Position numbers and translations under genes: made by a program. Shown piece by piece: positions 52,249 through 60,866 of a stretch of 64,000 nt of DNA. Within the stretch, counting starts at the first letter, position 1, and every line of letters begins with the position of its first letter. Source of the DNA: Nitrospina sp. UBA6727 (GTDB lineage Bacteria; Nitrospinota; Nitrospinia; Nitrospinales; VA-1); assembly GCA_002454045.1 (NCBI GenBank), contig DKID01000015.1, forward strand, positions 1 through 64,000, read 5' to 3'. The notes beneath the pieces are model-generated. The model searched no databases. It saw nothing but the letters and a program-made list of their open reading frames with translations, and was not told the DNA's origin.

Positions 52249-53109
52249 GTGGTTAGACCCGTAGACTTCAAAGAAAAAATACCCATCACTCATCACCTGA
52301 TAGAACTGAAAGACCGGCTGGTGCAGGTAGCCCTAGTTGTTTCGCTGTTCTTCGGGGTTTGTTTTTACTTCATCGATTTTCTTCTTCTATGGCTGGAAGA
52401 CCCGCTGCCAAAACAATACGCGGAACTAACTTTCATAACTCCTACCGAACCATTTTTCACAGCCATGAAAGTTTCCTTCATGGGGTCGATGTTCATTTCC
52501 ATGCCGTGGATTTTGTACCACGTGTGGGGATTCATCTCTCCCGGCTTAAAGGTTCGAGAAAAAAAAGTCACCGCGTTATTTGTCTTTTTCGGAACCTTGT
52601 TTTTCCTTTTCGGTGGATTGTTTTGTTATTTTTTGGTCGTCCCTCTAGGATTAAAATTTTTGCTAAATTACGGCACCACCTGGTGGAAAATGCAGGTCAC
52701 CATTGGCTTTTATTTTTCCTTCGTGGTGAAAATGATTCTGGCTTTTGCCTTCGCGTTTCAAACTCCGCTCCTTATGGTTTTGCTGACCAAGTTTGGAGTG
52801 GTCAATACCGTAAAGATGAAGTTGTACCGCAAGTGGGCATTCCTCGGAACGTTTGCCCTGGCCGCGGTTTTGACTCCTCCCGATATAATCACCCAAGTAT
52901 TGTTAGCGTTCCCGCTTTATGGTTTGTATGAGTTTGGGATGGTGGTGTCGCGATTTTTTGAAGATCCCAAAAGCCGTGAATTAGCTTTCAAACAAATGCA
53001 ACAGGAGGCGGCCGCAAAGAAAGCCGCCAAAGAAGCGGCGCAAAAAGCCGCGGCCATGGCAAAAAATGCCAAACGAAAATCCGCGAAGAAAACCCACAAG
53101 GCTTCCTGA
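52249..53109 (+). CDS. tatC: Sec-independent protein translocase TatC
   Basis: Receptor for twin-arginine signal peptides. 286 residues, GTG start with GAGGAAA at 52239-52245. Six membrane helices; conserved stretches THHLIELKDRLVQVAL, FITPTEPFFTAMKVSFMGSMFISMPWILYHVWGFISPGL, and FAFQTPLLMVLLTKFGVV. The last 45 residues are an Ala/Lys-rich helix (KKAAKEAAQKAAAMAKNAKRK), longer than usual. tatA/tatB are not adjacent. A likely client here is the Rieske protein. Its TGA shares the TGATCA palindrome with the convergent CPBP-like gene, with no spacing. Confidence 0.95.
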   Translation: MVRPVDFKEKIPITHHLIELKDRLVQVALVVSLFFGVCFYFIDFLLLWLEDPLPKQYAELTFITPTEPFFTAMKVSFMGSMFISMPWILYHVWGFISPGLKVREKKVTALFVFFGTLFFLFGGLFCYFLVVPLGLKFLLNYGTTWWKMQVTIGFYFSFVVKMILAFAFAFQTPLLMVLLTKFGVVNTVKMKLYRKWAFLGTFALAAVLTPPDIITQVLLAFPLYGLYEFGMVVSRFFEDPKSRELAFKQMQQEAAAKKAAKEAAQKAAAMAKNAKRKSAKKTHKAS

Positions 53110-53772
53110 TCAAACAAAAAATACCAAGACGGAAATCAAGCGCGGATAGTTGAACACGATTAAAACTTCTGCGGTTGCGAAACCTATGTGCGCCAAAATC
53201 GGGACTATTATTGAACCCGTCGCTTTCAATAATCCTGCGGACAACATCCCCAAAAATAAATTTCCTATGCTCGGTTTGAAATGCAACAGCGGGTATAGCA
53301 GACCACCGCTGACGATGACTCGTCCGGTGGTGTTTCCTTTTGTAAATAAATTATTAACGATTAAACCTATCGCAAACACTTGGTCGACGAAGGGAACGAT
53401 GAGAGTTGCAAAAATATTTCCCGCGAAGGAAACATTAAATCCCATTTCATCGGGAGCCCGCCGGTCTGCCCCGGCAAATAATTCTGATTGCGACAACCCC
53501 GTTCCGACCACCACGCTGTCCAACACGATGACGGCCACGACGGGGAGTGCTCCAAGCAGAGCGCCTATCGCCAGTGATTTTCTAATATTATTTTTGTTGA
53601 ATCCTAATCGCTGCAAAGATATGCGCTTGAAGGAGAGGGTACCTGCTAAGACCAAGAAAAAATATAAAATGTGCCAGAACTCATAAACGAACCTGTTCCC
53701 AGAAAAAGCAATGTGAATCGTTGGGAATAAAACTAGAAAGTAAACGGCTAGGATAGGAGTGAGAATTTTCAC
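53110..53772 (-). CDS. CPBP/Abi-family membrane protein, probably inactive
   Basis: 220 residues with about seven membrane helices; GTG start. The C-terminal region has the CPBP (CAAX protease and bacteriocin-processing) motif 2 and 3 outline: LLYPLLHFKPSIGNLFLGMLSAGLLKATGSIIVPILAHIGF. Motif 1, normally EExxxR, is replaced by DQVFAIG, so the catalytic glutamate pair is missing. The His of HFKP and of ILAHIG are still there. Either a non-proteolytic membrane protein or a decaying one. Convergent with tatC at zero spacing. Confidence 0.65.
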   Translation of the reverse strand: MKILTPILAVYFLVLFPTIHIAFSGNRFVYEFWHILYFFLVLAGTLSFKRISLQRLGFNKNNIRKSLAIGALLGALPVVAVIVLDSVVVGTGLSQSELFAGADRRAPDEMGFNVSFAGNIFATLIVPFVDQVFAIGLIVNNLFTKGNTTGRVIVSGGLLYPLLHFKPSIGNLFLGMLSAGLLKATGSIIVPILAHIGFATAEVLIVFNYPRLISVLVFFV

Positions 53773-54063
53773 ATTGCAATATCAAAATTTGCAGTCAAGA
53801 CTTTTAAAGTTTCGCCGCCAGAATAACGGCTTGGTTTTTTTTATAACACATTACTCGCAGTCTAAAATTCTTCCAAGAAGATTACAACCCGCGAGCCAAA
53901 GGAGCGTTGGCGGTTGACGAAACCAGTTTCTTTTGGTATCTCTTTTGAGCTAATCTAACTCGGTAAGGAGCCTTCGCCGTGGCGTGTATGGTTCATCGTT
54001 CGGAGTCAGCTTTTCTCCTCGACTTTGGCGGAGTCTCAAAAAGTTTTTCAGTCGGAGATTATC
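53773..54063. promoter_or_regulatory. 291-base spacer before rpiB
   Basis: Divergent spacer between the CPBP-like gene and rpiB. A four-base-stem hairpin (GCCG..CGGC near 53802-53818) followed by eight T residues at 53823-53830 is the only terminator-like mark and is weak. No ORF or recognisable RNA gene; promoters for both flanking genes are expected here. Confidence 0.3.
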
Positions 54064-54528
54064 ATGAAAAAAATCGCTTTAGCTTCCGATCACGGTGGAT
54101 TTGATCTCAAGGAAAGTATCGCCGCCCACCTTTTAAACATCGGGTTGGAGGTGGACGATTTAGGACCGCATTGCGCGGACGTTGTGGATTATCCCGACTA
54201 CGCGATGAAACTTACCGCAGCGGTCGCCGAAAAAAAAGTGGAACGCGGAATCGTAATCTGCGGCACGGGGATAGGTATGTCCATCGTCGTCAACCGATAC
54301 CCCGGGATTCGCGGAACCTTGTGCTCGGATATTTTCACCGCCAAACTATGTCGCGCGCATAATGACTCAAACATCCTGATTATGGGGGGCAGGGTGATTG
54401 GTAAAGAGTTGGCCGCCGAAATTGTCAACACCTGGTTGAACACACCTTTTGAAGGAGGACACCACCAACGGCGGCTCGACAAAATTGATCAGATAGACGC
54501 TTCCCTAAAGGCGAAAGCAAATCTTTGA
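54064..54528 (+). CDS. rpiB: ribose-5-phosphate isomerase B
   Basis: Interconverts ribose 5-phosphate and ribulose 5-phosphate. 154 residues from the ATG at 54064: IALASDHGGFDLKESI, VDDLGPHCADVVDYPDYA, GIVICGTGIGMSIVVNRYPGIRGTLC with the active-site cysteine, LCRAHNDSNILIMGGRVIG with His, and FEGGHHQRRLDKI. Complete. It is the first of rpiB-glyA-nrdR, a gene order met in many bacteria. The glyA start overlaps its stop. Confidence 0.96.
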   Translation: MKKIALASDHGGFDLKESIAAHLLNIGLEVDDLGPHCADVVDYPDYAMKLTAAVAEKKVERGIVICGTGIGMSIVVNRYPGIRGTLCSDIFTAKLCRAHNDSNILIMGGRVIGKELAAEIVNTWLNTPFEGGHHQRRLDKIDQIDASLKAKANL

Positions 54529-55781
54529 CGAAGGAGTTACGTGAATTGTCACTCGCCGATTTTGATCCGAAGATCGCGCAATCCATTGTGGACGAAACCG
54601 CGCGGGAAAATAATACCCTCGAAATGATCGCCTCGGAAAATTTTGTCAGCCTCCATGTGCGGGAAGCGCAAGGCTCGGTCATGACCAATAAGTACGCCGA
54701 AGGCTACCCCAACAAACGTTATTACGGTGGTTGCGAATATGTTGATGTCGCCGAAAGCCTCGCCATAGAACGCGCGAAAAAATTGTTCGCCGCCGAACAC
54801 GCCAACGTCCAACCCCATTCCGGTTCCCAAGCCAACATGGCGGTGTACCATACCGTTCTCAAACCGGGCGATACAATTCTAGGAATGAACTTGTCGCACG
54901 GCGGACACTTGACCCACGGCAGTCCCGTCAACTTTTCGGGATACACCTACAACGTCATCGCCTATGGCGTGAGTCGGGAAACAGAATTGATTGACTACGA
55001 CGAGGTCAGAAAGTTGGCGACCGCGAACAAACCAAAAATGATCGTCGTGGGAGCGAGTGCTTATTCGCGAGTGATCGACCCCGTTGCGTTTCGCGAAATT
55101 GCCGACGAAGTCGGAGCAAAAATTATGACCGACATCGCTCACCCCGCGGGACTAATCGCGGCGGGACTCTATCCATCGCCGGTGCCGCACTCCGACTTTG
55201 TCACCACCACCACGCATAAAACTTTACGGGGACCCCGCGGCGGAATGATTTTGTGTGCGGAAAAAGATGCCAAGGAAGTGAACAAAAAAATTTTTCCCGG
55301 CATTCAAGGCGGTCCCCTCATGCATGTCATCGCCGCGAAAGCGGTTGCGTTTAAGGAAGCGTTGAGCGAGGATTTTGTAACTTACCAAAAGCAAGTGATA
55401 GCCAACGCGAAATGTTTGGCGCAATTTTTAATCGACCAAGGATATAAAATTGTCAGCGGCGGAACGGATACGCACTTAATGCTGGTCGACCTGCGCCCTC
55501 AAAATATCACCGGGAAGGACGCCGAGTTAGCGTTAGACAAAGCCGGAATCACGGTGAACAAAAACACCGTGCCGTTTGAAACCCGCAGTCCGTTTGTGAC
55601 ATCGGGGGTTCGCATCGGGACGCCCGCGCTGACTACGCGGGGGATGAAAGAAAATGAAATGCGCAGCATCGGGGGAATGATCGTCCAGACACTCGAGAAG
55701 GTGGAGGACGACAGCCTGCACGCCCGAACGCGAAAAAAGGTGCGGGAACTCTGCGACCAGTTTCCACTTTATCCGAATTAA
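54525..55781 (+). CDS. glyA: serine hydroxymethyltransferase
   Basis: PLP enzyme that interconverts serine and glycine with transfer of a one-carbon unit to tetrahydrofolate. 418 residues. ENTLEMIASENFVS, NKYAEGYPNKRYYGGCEYVD, VQPHSGSQANMAVY, DIAHPAGLIAAGLYPSP and the PLP Schiff-base lysine Lys232 in TTTHKTLRGPRGG. The start is TTG at 54525, overlapping the rpiB stop (TTGA), which matches the family N-terminus; the nearby AAGGAG lies inside the gene. Works with folP and metF, also in this window, in folate one-carbon flow. Confidence 0.96.
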   Translation: MTKELRELSLADFDPKIAQSIVDETARENNTLEMIASENFVSLHVREAQGSVMTNKYAEGYPNKRYYGGCEYVDVAESLAIERAKKLFAAEHANVQPHSGSQANMAVYHTVLKPGDTILGMNLSHGGHLTHGSPVNFSGYTYNVIAYGVSRETELIDYDEVRKLATANKPKMIVVGASAYSRVIDPVAFREIADEVGAKIMTDIAHPAGLIAAGLYPSPVPHSDFVTTTTHKTLRGPRGGMILCAEKDAKEVNKKIFPGIQGGPLMHVIAAKAVAFKEALSEDFVTYQKQVIANAKCLAQFLIDQGYKIVSGGTDTHLMLVDLRPQNITGKDAELALDKAGITVNKNTVPFETRSPFVTSGVRIGTPALTTRGMKENEMRSIGGMIVQTLEKVEDDSLHARTRKKVRELCDQFPLYPN

Positions 55782-55802
55782 CCAGGCAACAAACCTCACG
55801 CC

Positions 55803-56264
55803 ATGAAATGTCCTGACTGCGTCGGCATGGAAAATAAAGTCATCGACTCCCGGCTGAACAAAGAGGGGACGGTCATTCGCAGAAGAAGGGAATGCTTGAG
55901 TTGCTTCGCGAGGTTCACCACCCACGAAAAGTTGGAGCGGTCTTTACCGTTGTTGATAAAAAAAGATGGCCGACGGGAAGAGTTTGACCGCGACAAAATT
56001 ATCGAGGGGGTGAAGAAAGCCTGCCAGAAGAGGCCGGTGAGCATCAAAAATATTGAAGACCTCGTCGACCGCGTGGAGCAATATGTTCAGGAGTTAGGCG
56101 AAAAGGAAGTCTCCACCGTGAAGGTCGGCGAAAAAGTTATTAGCGAAATTTGTAATTTGGACGACGTCGCCTACGTCCGCTTTGCCTCCGTTTACCGCTC
56201 CTTCAAAGACGTCAATGAGTTCATGATTGAGTTGAAGGAAGTTCTGAAAAGCAAAGAAAAATAA
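55803..56264 (+). CDS. nrdR: transcriptional repressor NrdR
   Basis: Zinc-ribbon plus ATP-cone regulator that represses ribonucleotide reductase genes when dATP is high. 153 residues: zinc cysteines 3, 6, 31 and 34 (MKCPDC..., RRRRECLSC), then the ATP-cone (KKDGRREEFDRDKIIEGVKKACQKRPVS, VRFASVYRSFKDV). 21 bases after glyA. Its DNA targets (NrdR boxes) should be upstream of nrd genes; none is in this window. Confidence 0.96.
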   Translation: MKCPDCVGMENKVIDSRLNKEGTVIRRRRECLSCFARFTTHEKLERSLPLLIKKDGRREEFDRDKIIEGVKKACQKRPVSIKNIEDLVDRVEQYVQELGEKEVSTVKVGEKVISEICNLDDVAYVRFASVYRSFKDVNEFMIELKEVLKSKEK

Positions 56265-56433
56265 GTTCCCCGCGACCACGCGCCGCAAGTTTATCTTCCT
56301 CATGCCTTCGCATCGTCCGCGGAACGCTGGTCATTGTTGTCGCGTTTAGCGCGGCTCGTTGAATCCAAGAAAACAAAATGTTACGATACGCGTCACGCTT
56401 TTGAAATTTGGATTTTTGCGTCATCAATAAGTC

Positions 56434-57225
56434 ATGGATAAAGTCTCGTTCCATTTATCTTTGCTCAGTTATCTCGTCGCTTCGCTGAGTTATTTTATTT
56501 ATCTCGCATACCGCGGACCTTTGGTTTCGACCCTTGCCAAGTGGGCGGTAACGTTTGGTTTAGTTTGCCAAACGGTCACGATAGGAATTCGTTCCAGCCA
56601 GACGGGGCACGGTCCATACACTACTTCTTTCGAGGTGGCTTTGTTTCTGTCCTGGCTGATGGTGGTGGTTTATATTTTGACGGAGTGGAAATATAAAATT
56701 AGGGACCTGGGAGCTTTCGTCATTCCTTTGGTCTTTGTCGTTTTATTATTTTCAGCTTTCCTTTCGAAAGATACAACTTTCGTCCCCGAGTCGGAAATAC
56801 GTTTTTGGTTGACCATGCACCGGACTCTTTCGATCACAGGGTACGCGGCGTTTTCAATCGCGTTTGCCGCCGGAATTATGTATTTGATTCAAGAGCATCA
56901 GGTCAAAACAAAAAAGCTCGGCATCATGTATTTCAGAATGCCTTCCCTTGAAGTTTTGGATAATCTAAACTTCAAGGTGATAACGGTAGGGTTTCCGTTG
57001 TTCACTTTGGGTTTTATGACGGGGTCTATTTGGAACACGGAAATGAACCTGCCATTTTTTTCATGGGACATCACCCGCACCTTACCGTTGGTCGTAACTT
57101 GGTCGATTTATTGCCTCATCTTTTTTGGAAGAATGGCGGTGGGGTTGCGTGGTAAGAAGGCTGCGCAGGGAGCAATTTTCGGATTCATAACAGTCATCGG
57201 CACTTATTTCCTACACATATTATGA
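56434..57225 (+). CDS. HemX/CcsA-like membrane protein
   Basis: 263 residues with about eight membrane helices, in the cytochrome c assembly (CcsA/HemX) family: RSSQTGHGPYTTSFEVALFLSWL, AFVIPLVFVVLLFSAF, TMHRTLSITGYAAFSIAFAAGIMYLIQEHQ, and SIWNTEMNLPFFSWDITRTLPLVVTWSIY. The haem-handling WGxYWxWDP signature of CcsA is reduced to FFSWDITR, which fits HemX rather than a true CcsA synthetase. It overlaps hemA by ATGA; HemX proteins encoded upstream of hemA are thought to control HemA levels in other bacteria. Confidence 0.82.
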   Translation: MDKVSFHLSLLSYLVASLSYFIYLAYRGPLVSTLAKWAVTFGLVCQTVTIGIRSSQTGHGPYTTSFEVALFLSWLMVVVYILTEWKYKIRDLGAFVIPLVFVVLLFSAFLSKDTTFVPESEIRFWLTMHRTLSITGYAAFSIAFAAGIMYLIQEHQVKTKKLGIMYFRMPSLEVLDNLNFKVITVGFPLFTLGFMTGSIWNTEMNLPFFSWDITRTLPLVVTWSIYCLIFFGRMAVGLRGKKAAQGAIFGFITVIGTYFLHIL

Positions 57226-58502
57226 TGTCAACCGAGTCAAATCTTGTTCTGGTCGGAGTCAGCCATAAGGCCACCCCCGTGGAAATCAGAGAAAAACTTG
57301 CCTTCAATCAAGTGAAGTTAAAAGCCTCATTGGAGCATTTAGTTCGATGCCCAGAAATTGTTGAGAACATCATCCTCTCGACTTGTAACCGAGTTGAAAT
57401 TTACGCCCGCGTTGAAAATTCTGACAACGGTATCCAACTTCTGAAAGATTTTATTTGCGACTACCATGCGCTTTCGCGGGGAAGTCTGGATCAATATTTT
57501 TACAGCTATCGGGATAATCAAGCCATCGAACATCTTTTTAGAGTTTCCGCTAGTTTGGACTCGATGATTTTGGGGGAAGCGCAGATTCTAGGACAAGTGA
57601 AGGATGCCTATAGCACCGCCCGAGATTTAAGTTCAACCGGTTTGGTTTTGAACCAGTTGTTTGAAAAAGCTTTTAACGTCGCAAAAAAAGTAAGAGAAGA
57701 AACCGGAATTTCAGAACGCGGAGTTTCCATCAGTTCCGCGGCGGTGGAGCTGGCGAAAAAAATATTCGAAGATTTAGAGAACCATTCGGTGATGCTGGTG
57801 GGAACGGGCGAAATGGCAGAGCTGGCCGCAAAGCATCTTATATCCTACGGCGTCAAAACGGTGTACGTGGCTAGCAGAACTTATGAGCGGGCTGCTTCTC
57901 TTGCCCAAAGTTTGAACGGGTGCGCGCTAGATTTTGAATCTTTCAAGGAGGAAATATACCGGGCGGATATCGTCATCACTTCAACCGCCGCGCCGACATT
58001 CATCATTCATAAAAAAATGATCGAGCGGGCGATACACAAAAGAAAAAACAAACCGATATTCTTAATCGACATTGCCGTCCCTAGAGACATCGCGCCCGAG
58101 GTGAACGAATTAGAAAACGTTTATCTTTATGACATTGACGATCTCCAAAATGTAGTCAACGCAAACATGGAAGAACGGCAGAAAGAAGCCGAAAGCGCCA
58201 TGGAAATTATCAAGCAGGAAGTTACCAAGTTTAACGATTGGTTCTCCACTCTGGACGCGGTTCCCACCATCATTGAAATGCGCAACCGCGCTGAAGAGAT
58301 GCGCAAAAACGAAGTGGAGAAGGCACTCAAAAACCTCGCTCATCTTTCCGCAGATGATCAAAAAATTATCCACCAACTAACCCAATCCCTGATCAACAAA
58401 ATTTTACACAAGCCCACCATCAACCTTAAAAAGAAAACCCAGTCCAAAGATGGCCACGTCTATTTGCAAGCCATTCGTCACTTATTCCATTTGGACGATT
58501 AA
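57222..58502 (+). CDS. hemA: glutamyl-tRNA reductase
   Basis: First committed step of the C5 tetrapyrrole pathway. 426 residues: LVLVGVSHKATPVEIREKL, nucleophile Cys55 in ILSTCNRVEIYAR, HLFRVSASLDSMILGEAQILGQVKDAY, NADPH-binding VMLVGTGEMAELAAKHLISYG and VFLIDIAVPRDI-type FLIDIAVPRDIAPEV. The C-terminal dimerisation helices are complete. The start overlaps hemX (ATGA), with hemC starting immediately after its stop, so hemX-hemA-hemC is a tight operon. Confidence 0.97.
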   Translation: MMSTESNLVLVGVSHKATPVEIREKLAFNQVKLKASLEHLVRCPEIVENIILSTCNRVEIYARVENSDNGIQLLKDFICDYHALSRGSLDQYFYSYRDNQAIEHLFRVSASLDSMILGEAQILGQVKDAYSTARDLSSTGLVLNQLFEKAFNVAKKVREETGISERGVSISSAAVELAKKIFEDLENHSVMLVGTGEMAELAAKHLISYGVKTVYVASRTYERAASLAQSLNGCALDFESFKEEIYRADIVITSTAAPTFIIHKKMIERAIHKRKNKPIFLIDIAVPRDIAPEVNELENVYLYDIDDLQNVVNANMEERQKEAESAMEIIKQEVTKFNDWFSTLDAVPTIIEMRNRAEEMRKNEVEKALKNLAHLSADDQKIIHQLTQSLINKILHKPTINLKKKTQSKDGHVYLQAIRHLFHLDD

Positions 58503-59426
58503 ATGGAATCGAGAAAAATTAGAATCGGCAGCCGGGGAAGTCCCTTAGCGTTGTGGCAGGCTAACTGGATTAAAGCCCAGTTAGCATCGCGCAACCCGGA
58601 CACTCCCGTGGAGATTGTCATCATAAAAACTTCTGGCGACAATATCCGTGACGTCCCGTTGGCGAAAATTGGCGGGAAGGGTTTGTTCGTTAAGGAAATA
58701 GAAGAAGCCCTGTTGAAAAAAGATATCGATTTTGCCGTTCACAGCATGAAAGATATGCCCATCAAATTTCCCTTCGCTTTATGCATCGCCGCCGTGGCAA
58801 AGAGAGAGAATCCTTTTGACGCGCTAATTTCAAAAGACAAAGTTAAGTTGAGCGAACTTCCAAAAGGCGCCAAGGTTGGAACAGGAAGTTTGCGCAGAAT
58901 TTCGCAGTTGCTGCATCATCGTCCAGATCTAAAATTGATTCCCCTGCGCGGCAATTTGGAAACGCGGATTAAGAAACTGGAGACGGAAGGACTAGACGCC
59001 ATCATCCTCGCCGAGGCAGGTCTTATTCGCATGGGGTGGGACGATAAAATTTCAGAAATTATCAGCCCCGAAATTTTATTGCCGGCAATGGGGCAGGGCG
59101 CGGTGGGAATAGAAACTCGTCGGCATGATGTTGACAACCAAATTCTTTTGGCGGATTTGGATGATGAAAACACACACCTTGCTCTGGACGCGGAAAGAGC
59201 CGTCGTCGCTCGACTAGAAGGCGGTTGCAATGTTCCCATCGGCGCGTTCGCAACCATCGCCGACGATGAAATGACATTGCAGGGACTAGTCGCAAGTCTT
59301 GACGGAAAGACTCTGCATAAAAAAGAATTGCGCGGTAACAAGATCGATGCCATTGCGCTTGGCAAAGAGTTGGGCGACGCCTTATTAGATATGGGCGGCG
59401 ATCAGATTATGCGAGAGATTCATTAG
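58503..59426 (+). CDS. hemC: hydroxymethylbilane synthase (porphobilinogen deaminase)
   Basis: Polymerises four porphobilinogens into hydroxymethylbilane. 307 residues: IRIGSRGSPLALWQANWI, TSGDNIRDVPLAKIGGKGLFVKEIEEALL, DFAVHSMKDMPI, GTGSLRRISQLLHHRPDL, and Cys242 in LEGGCNVPIGAFA, which carries the dipyrromethane cofactor. The ATG follows the hemA TAA directly. hemD is not next: after a copy of the dispersed element comes nadC. The tetrapyrrole supply fits the many haem proteins encoded here. Confidence 0.97.
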   Translation: MESRKIRIGSRGSPLALWQANWIKAQLASRNPDTPVEIVIIKTSGDNIRDVPLAKIGGKGLFVKEIEEALLKKDIDFAVHSMKDMPIKFPFALCIAAVAKRENPFDALISKDKVKLSELPKGAKVGTGSLRRISQLLHHRPDLKLIPLRGNLETRIKKLETEGLDAIILAEAGLIRMGWDDKISEIISPEILLPAMGQGAVGIETRRHDVDNQILLADLDDENTHLALDAERAVVARLEGGCNVPIGAFATIADDEMTLQGLVASLDGKTLHKKELRGNKIDAIALGKELGDALLDMGGDQIMREIH

Positions 59427-59439
59427 TGCGTCCGAACTA

Positions 59440-59530
59440 TAAACTTGTCGCCGCCACTGGCGTCACCGTCGACTCCGTGGAAAATGAAATCATCGGCGTT
59501 GTCATCGCCGCCGTCATGGTGACGATGATT
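59440..59530 (+). repeat. dispersed GTCACCGTC-type element, copy 4
   Basis: Between hemC and nadC. Core 59462-59491: GTCACCGTC, two extra triplets GACTCC, then GTGGAAAATGAAATC, followed by ATCGGCGTTGTCATCGCC. CGTCACC (59461-59467) is the inverted match of GGTGACG (59517-59523), so the copy can fold into one long hairpin. A smaller CGCC-ACT-GGCG hairpin lies just before the core. Confidence 0.6.
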
Positions 59531-59567
59531 GAACTTGCTCCCGATGTATAACCGCAAAAAAAATACG

Positions 59568-60416
59568 ATGCGAAATAAATCGCTCACGACGGCGGATATC
59601 GAGTCCCTCATCAACAACGCTTTGGAAGAGGACATCCGAAGCGGCGACATTACCACGCGAAACATCATCCCTTCGGGGCAACCATGCGAGGCGGAACTGG
59701 TCGCTAAGGAAAATTTAATTTTATCCGGAATGGAAATTTTTAAAACGCTGTTCCGGAAACTCGATTCGCAAACTGTATTTCTTTCCGAACCTTTCCATGA
59801 TGGCGATTGGGTGACGAAGGATGTTACGCTTCTCAAATTTCGTTGCGACGGCGTCAAGGCTCTTGAAGGGGAACGGTCGGGATTAAACATTTTGCAATGG
59901 TTGAGCGGCATAGCCACACTGACGCGCAAGTATGTCGATGCAGCAAGTCCCGTCACAGTTTTGGACACGCGCAAGACCACTCCCGGGCTGAGGGTTTTCG
60001 AAAAATACGCGGTGAGTTGTGGCGGCGGTTCCAATCATCGGTTCGGACTTTATGACGCGGTGATGATTAAGGATAATCATATTAAATCCGCCGGGAGCAT
60101 TTCTCATGCCGTCGAGAAAGTACGTGACGGGTTGGGCATTCAAACTAAAATTGAAGTCGAAACTCAAAACCTTGATGAAGTTCATGACACATTGAAGGAA
60201 AATGTCGATGTCATTATGCTGGACAATATGCCCATCGATATGGTCCGCGAATCGGTTAAGTTGATTGATGGCCGGGCAAAAATTGAAGTCAGCGGTTGCG
60301 TTACTTTCGAAAAGTTGAACGAGTTGTCCAAGACGGGGATAGACTTTGTGTCGGTGGGAGCATTAACCCACTCTGCGCCGTCGGTTGATATCAGTATGAA
60401 TATCGTTGTACCCTGA
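59568..60416 (+). CDS. nadC: nicotinate-nucleotide pyrophosphorylase (carboxylating)
   Basis: Converts quinolinate and PRPP to nicotinate mononucleotide in NAD synthesis. 282 residues from the ATG at 59568; an in-frame ATG at 59544 is also possible, neither has a clear ribosome-binding site. Family stretches: EEDIRSGDITTRNIIP, GERSGLNILQWLSGIATLTRKYV, VLDTRKTTPGLRVFEKYAVSCGGGSNHRFGLYDAVMIKDNH, KIEVETQNLDE, DVIMLDNM and VSGCVTFEKL. Complete. Confidence 0.95.
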   Translation: MRNKSLTTADIESLINNALEEDIRSGDITTRNIIPSGQPCEAELVAKENLILSGMEIFKTLFRKLDSQTVFLSEPFHDGDWVTKDVTLLKFRCDGVKALEGERSGLNILQWLSGIATLTRKYVDAASPVTVLDTRKTTPGLRVFEKYAVSCGGGSNHRFGLYDAVMIKDNHIKSAGSISHAVEKVRDGLGIQTKIEVETQNLDEVHDTLKENVDVIMLDNMPIDMVRESVKLIDGRAKIEVSGCVTFEKLNELSKTGIDFVSVGALTHSAPSVDISMNIVVP

Positions 60417-60444
60417 TCAGCAAGTATTGATCGAGGAAATCGTC

Positions 60445-60861
60445 ATGCCATGTAAAGATACGACATCCCAGATAACGGTTATCCTGGACGAAAATGATTG
60501 TCTGGTCAGTTTTGATTTTTCAAAATTAACTTGCCAGAAACCCGTCGGAGGAAGCGCCACGGGTTTTATGAAATTTTGTCGCGGCAAAACCGTCGACCAA
60601 ATAACGCAATTGGATTTTAGTGATTTGGTCGTTGCTTTGGAACTGAATGAAACGGAGGAACAATTTTTATTGTATATGGAGTGGGACGCTTTGGGTGCTG
60701 CTCTTGATCAGTACCGGGGCGGTGGACGGGACGTCGACAGCGACAGATATCAAATCGCCGCGATCACCTACGAGTCGCATCAAGTGGAAATCAAGCAGGT
60801 GGTTTCGTCACCAGAAGAAATGCCGAAGCTCATACCGTGTCGCAAACGGGTCCATGAATAA
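60445..60861 (+). CDS. IscU/NifU-like scaffold fold lacking two cluster ligands
   Basis: 138 residues from the ATG at 60445 (CGAGGAAAT upstream). The stretch VILDENDCLVSFDFSKLTCQKPVGGSATGFMKFCRGKTVDQI, then LDFSDLVVALELNETEEQFLLYMEWDALGAALDQY lines up with the IscU/NifU N-terminal fold. In true scaffolds the three ligands are in (A/V)CGD, TxGCGSA and HCSxLA; here only the middle cysteine (LTCQK) is kept, the last pair reads LYMEWDAL and the first is lost. So it is either a non-scaffold relative or a misleading resemblance. It follows nadC by 28 bases. The end is five bases from the convergent DUF1566 gene. Confidence 0.45.
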   Translation: MPCKDTTSQITVILDENDCLVSFDFSKLTCQKPVGGSATGFMKFCRGKTVDQITQLDFSDLVVALELNETEEQFLLYMEWDALGAALDQYRGGGRDVDSDRYQIAAITYESHQVEIKQVVSSPEEMPKLIPCRKRVHE

Positions 60862-60866
60862 ACTCG

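Noticed and set aside
53802..53830. Rho-independent terminator (small hairpin plus eight T)
   Set aside because: Stem of only four base pairs and placed at the 5' side of a minus-strand gene.
44769..59530. CRISPR array from the recurring GTCACCGTC motifs
   Set aside because: Copies are scattered over 15 kb, in both orientations, without regular spacers or cas genes.
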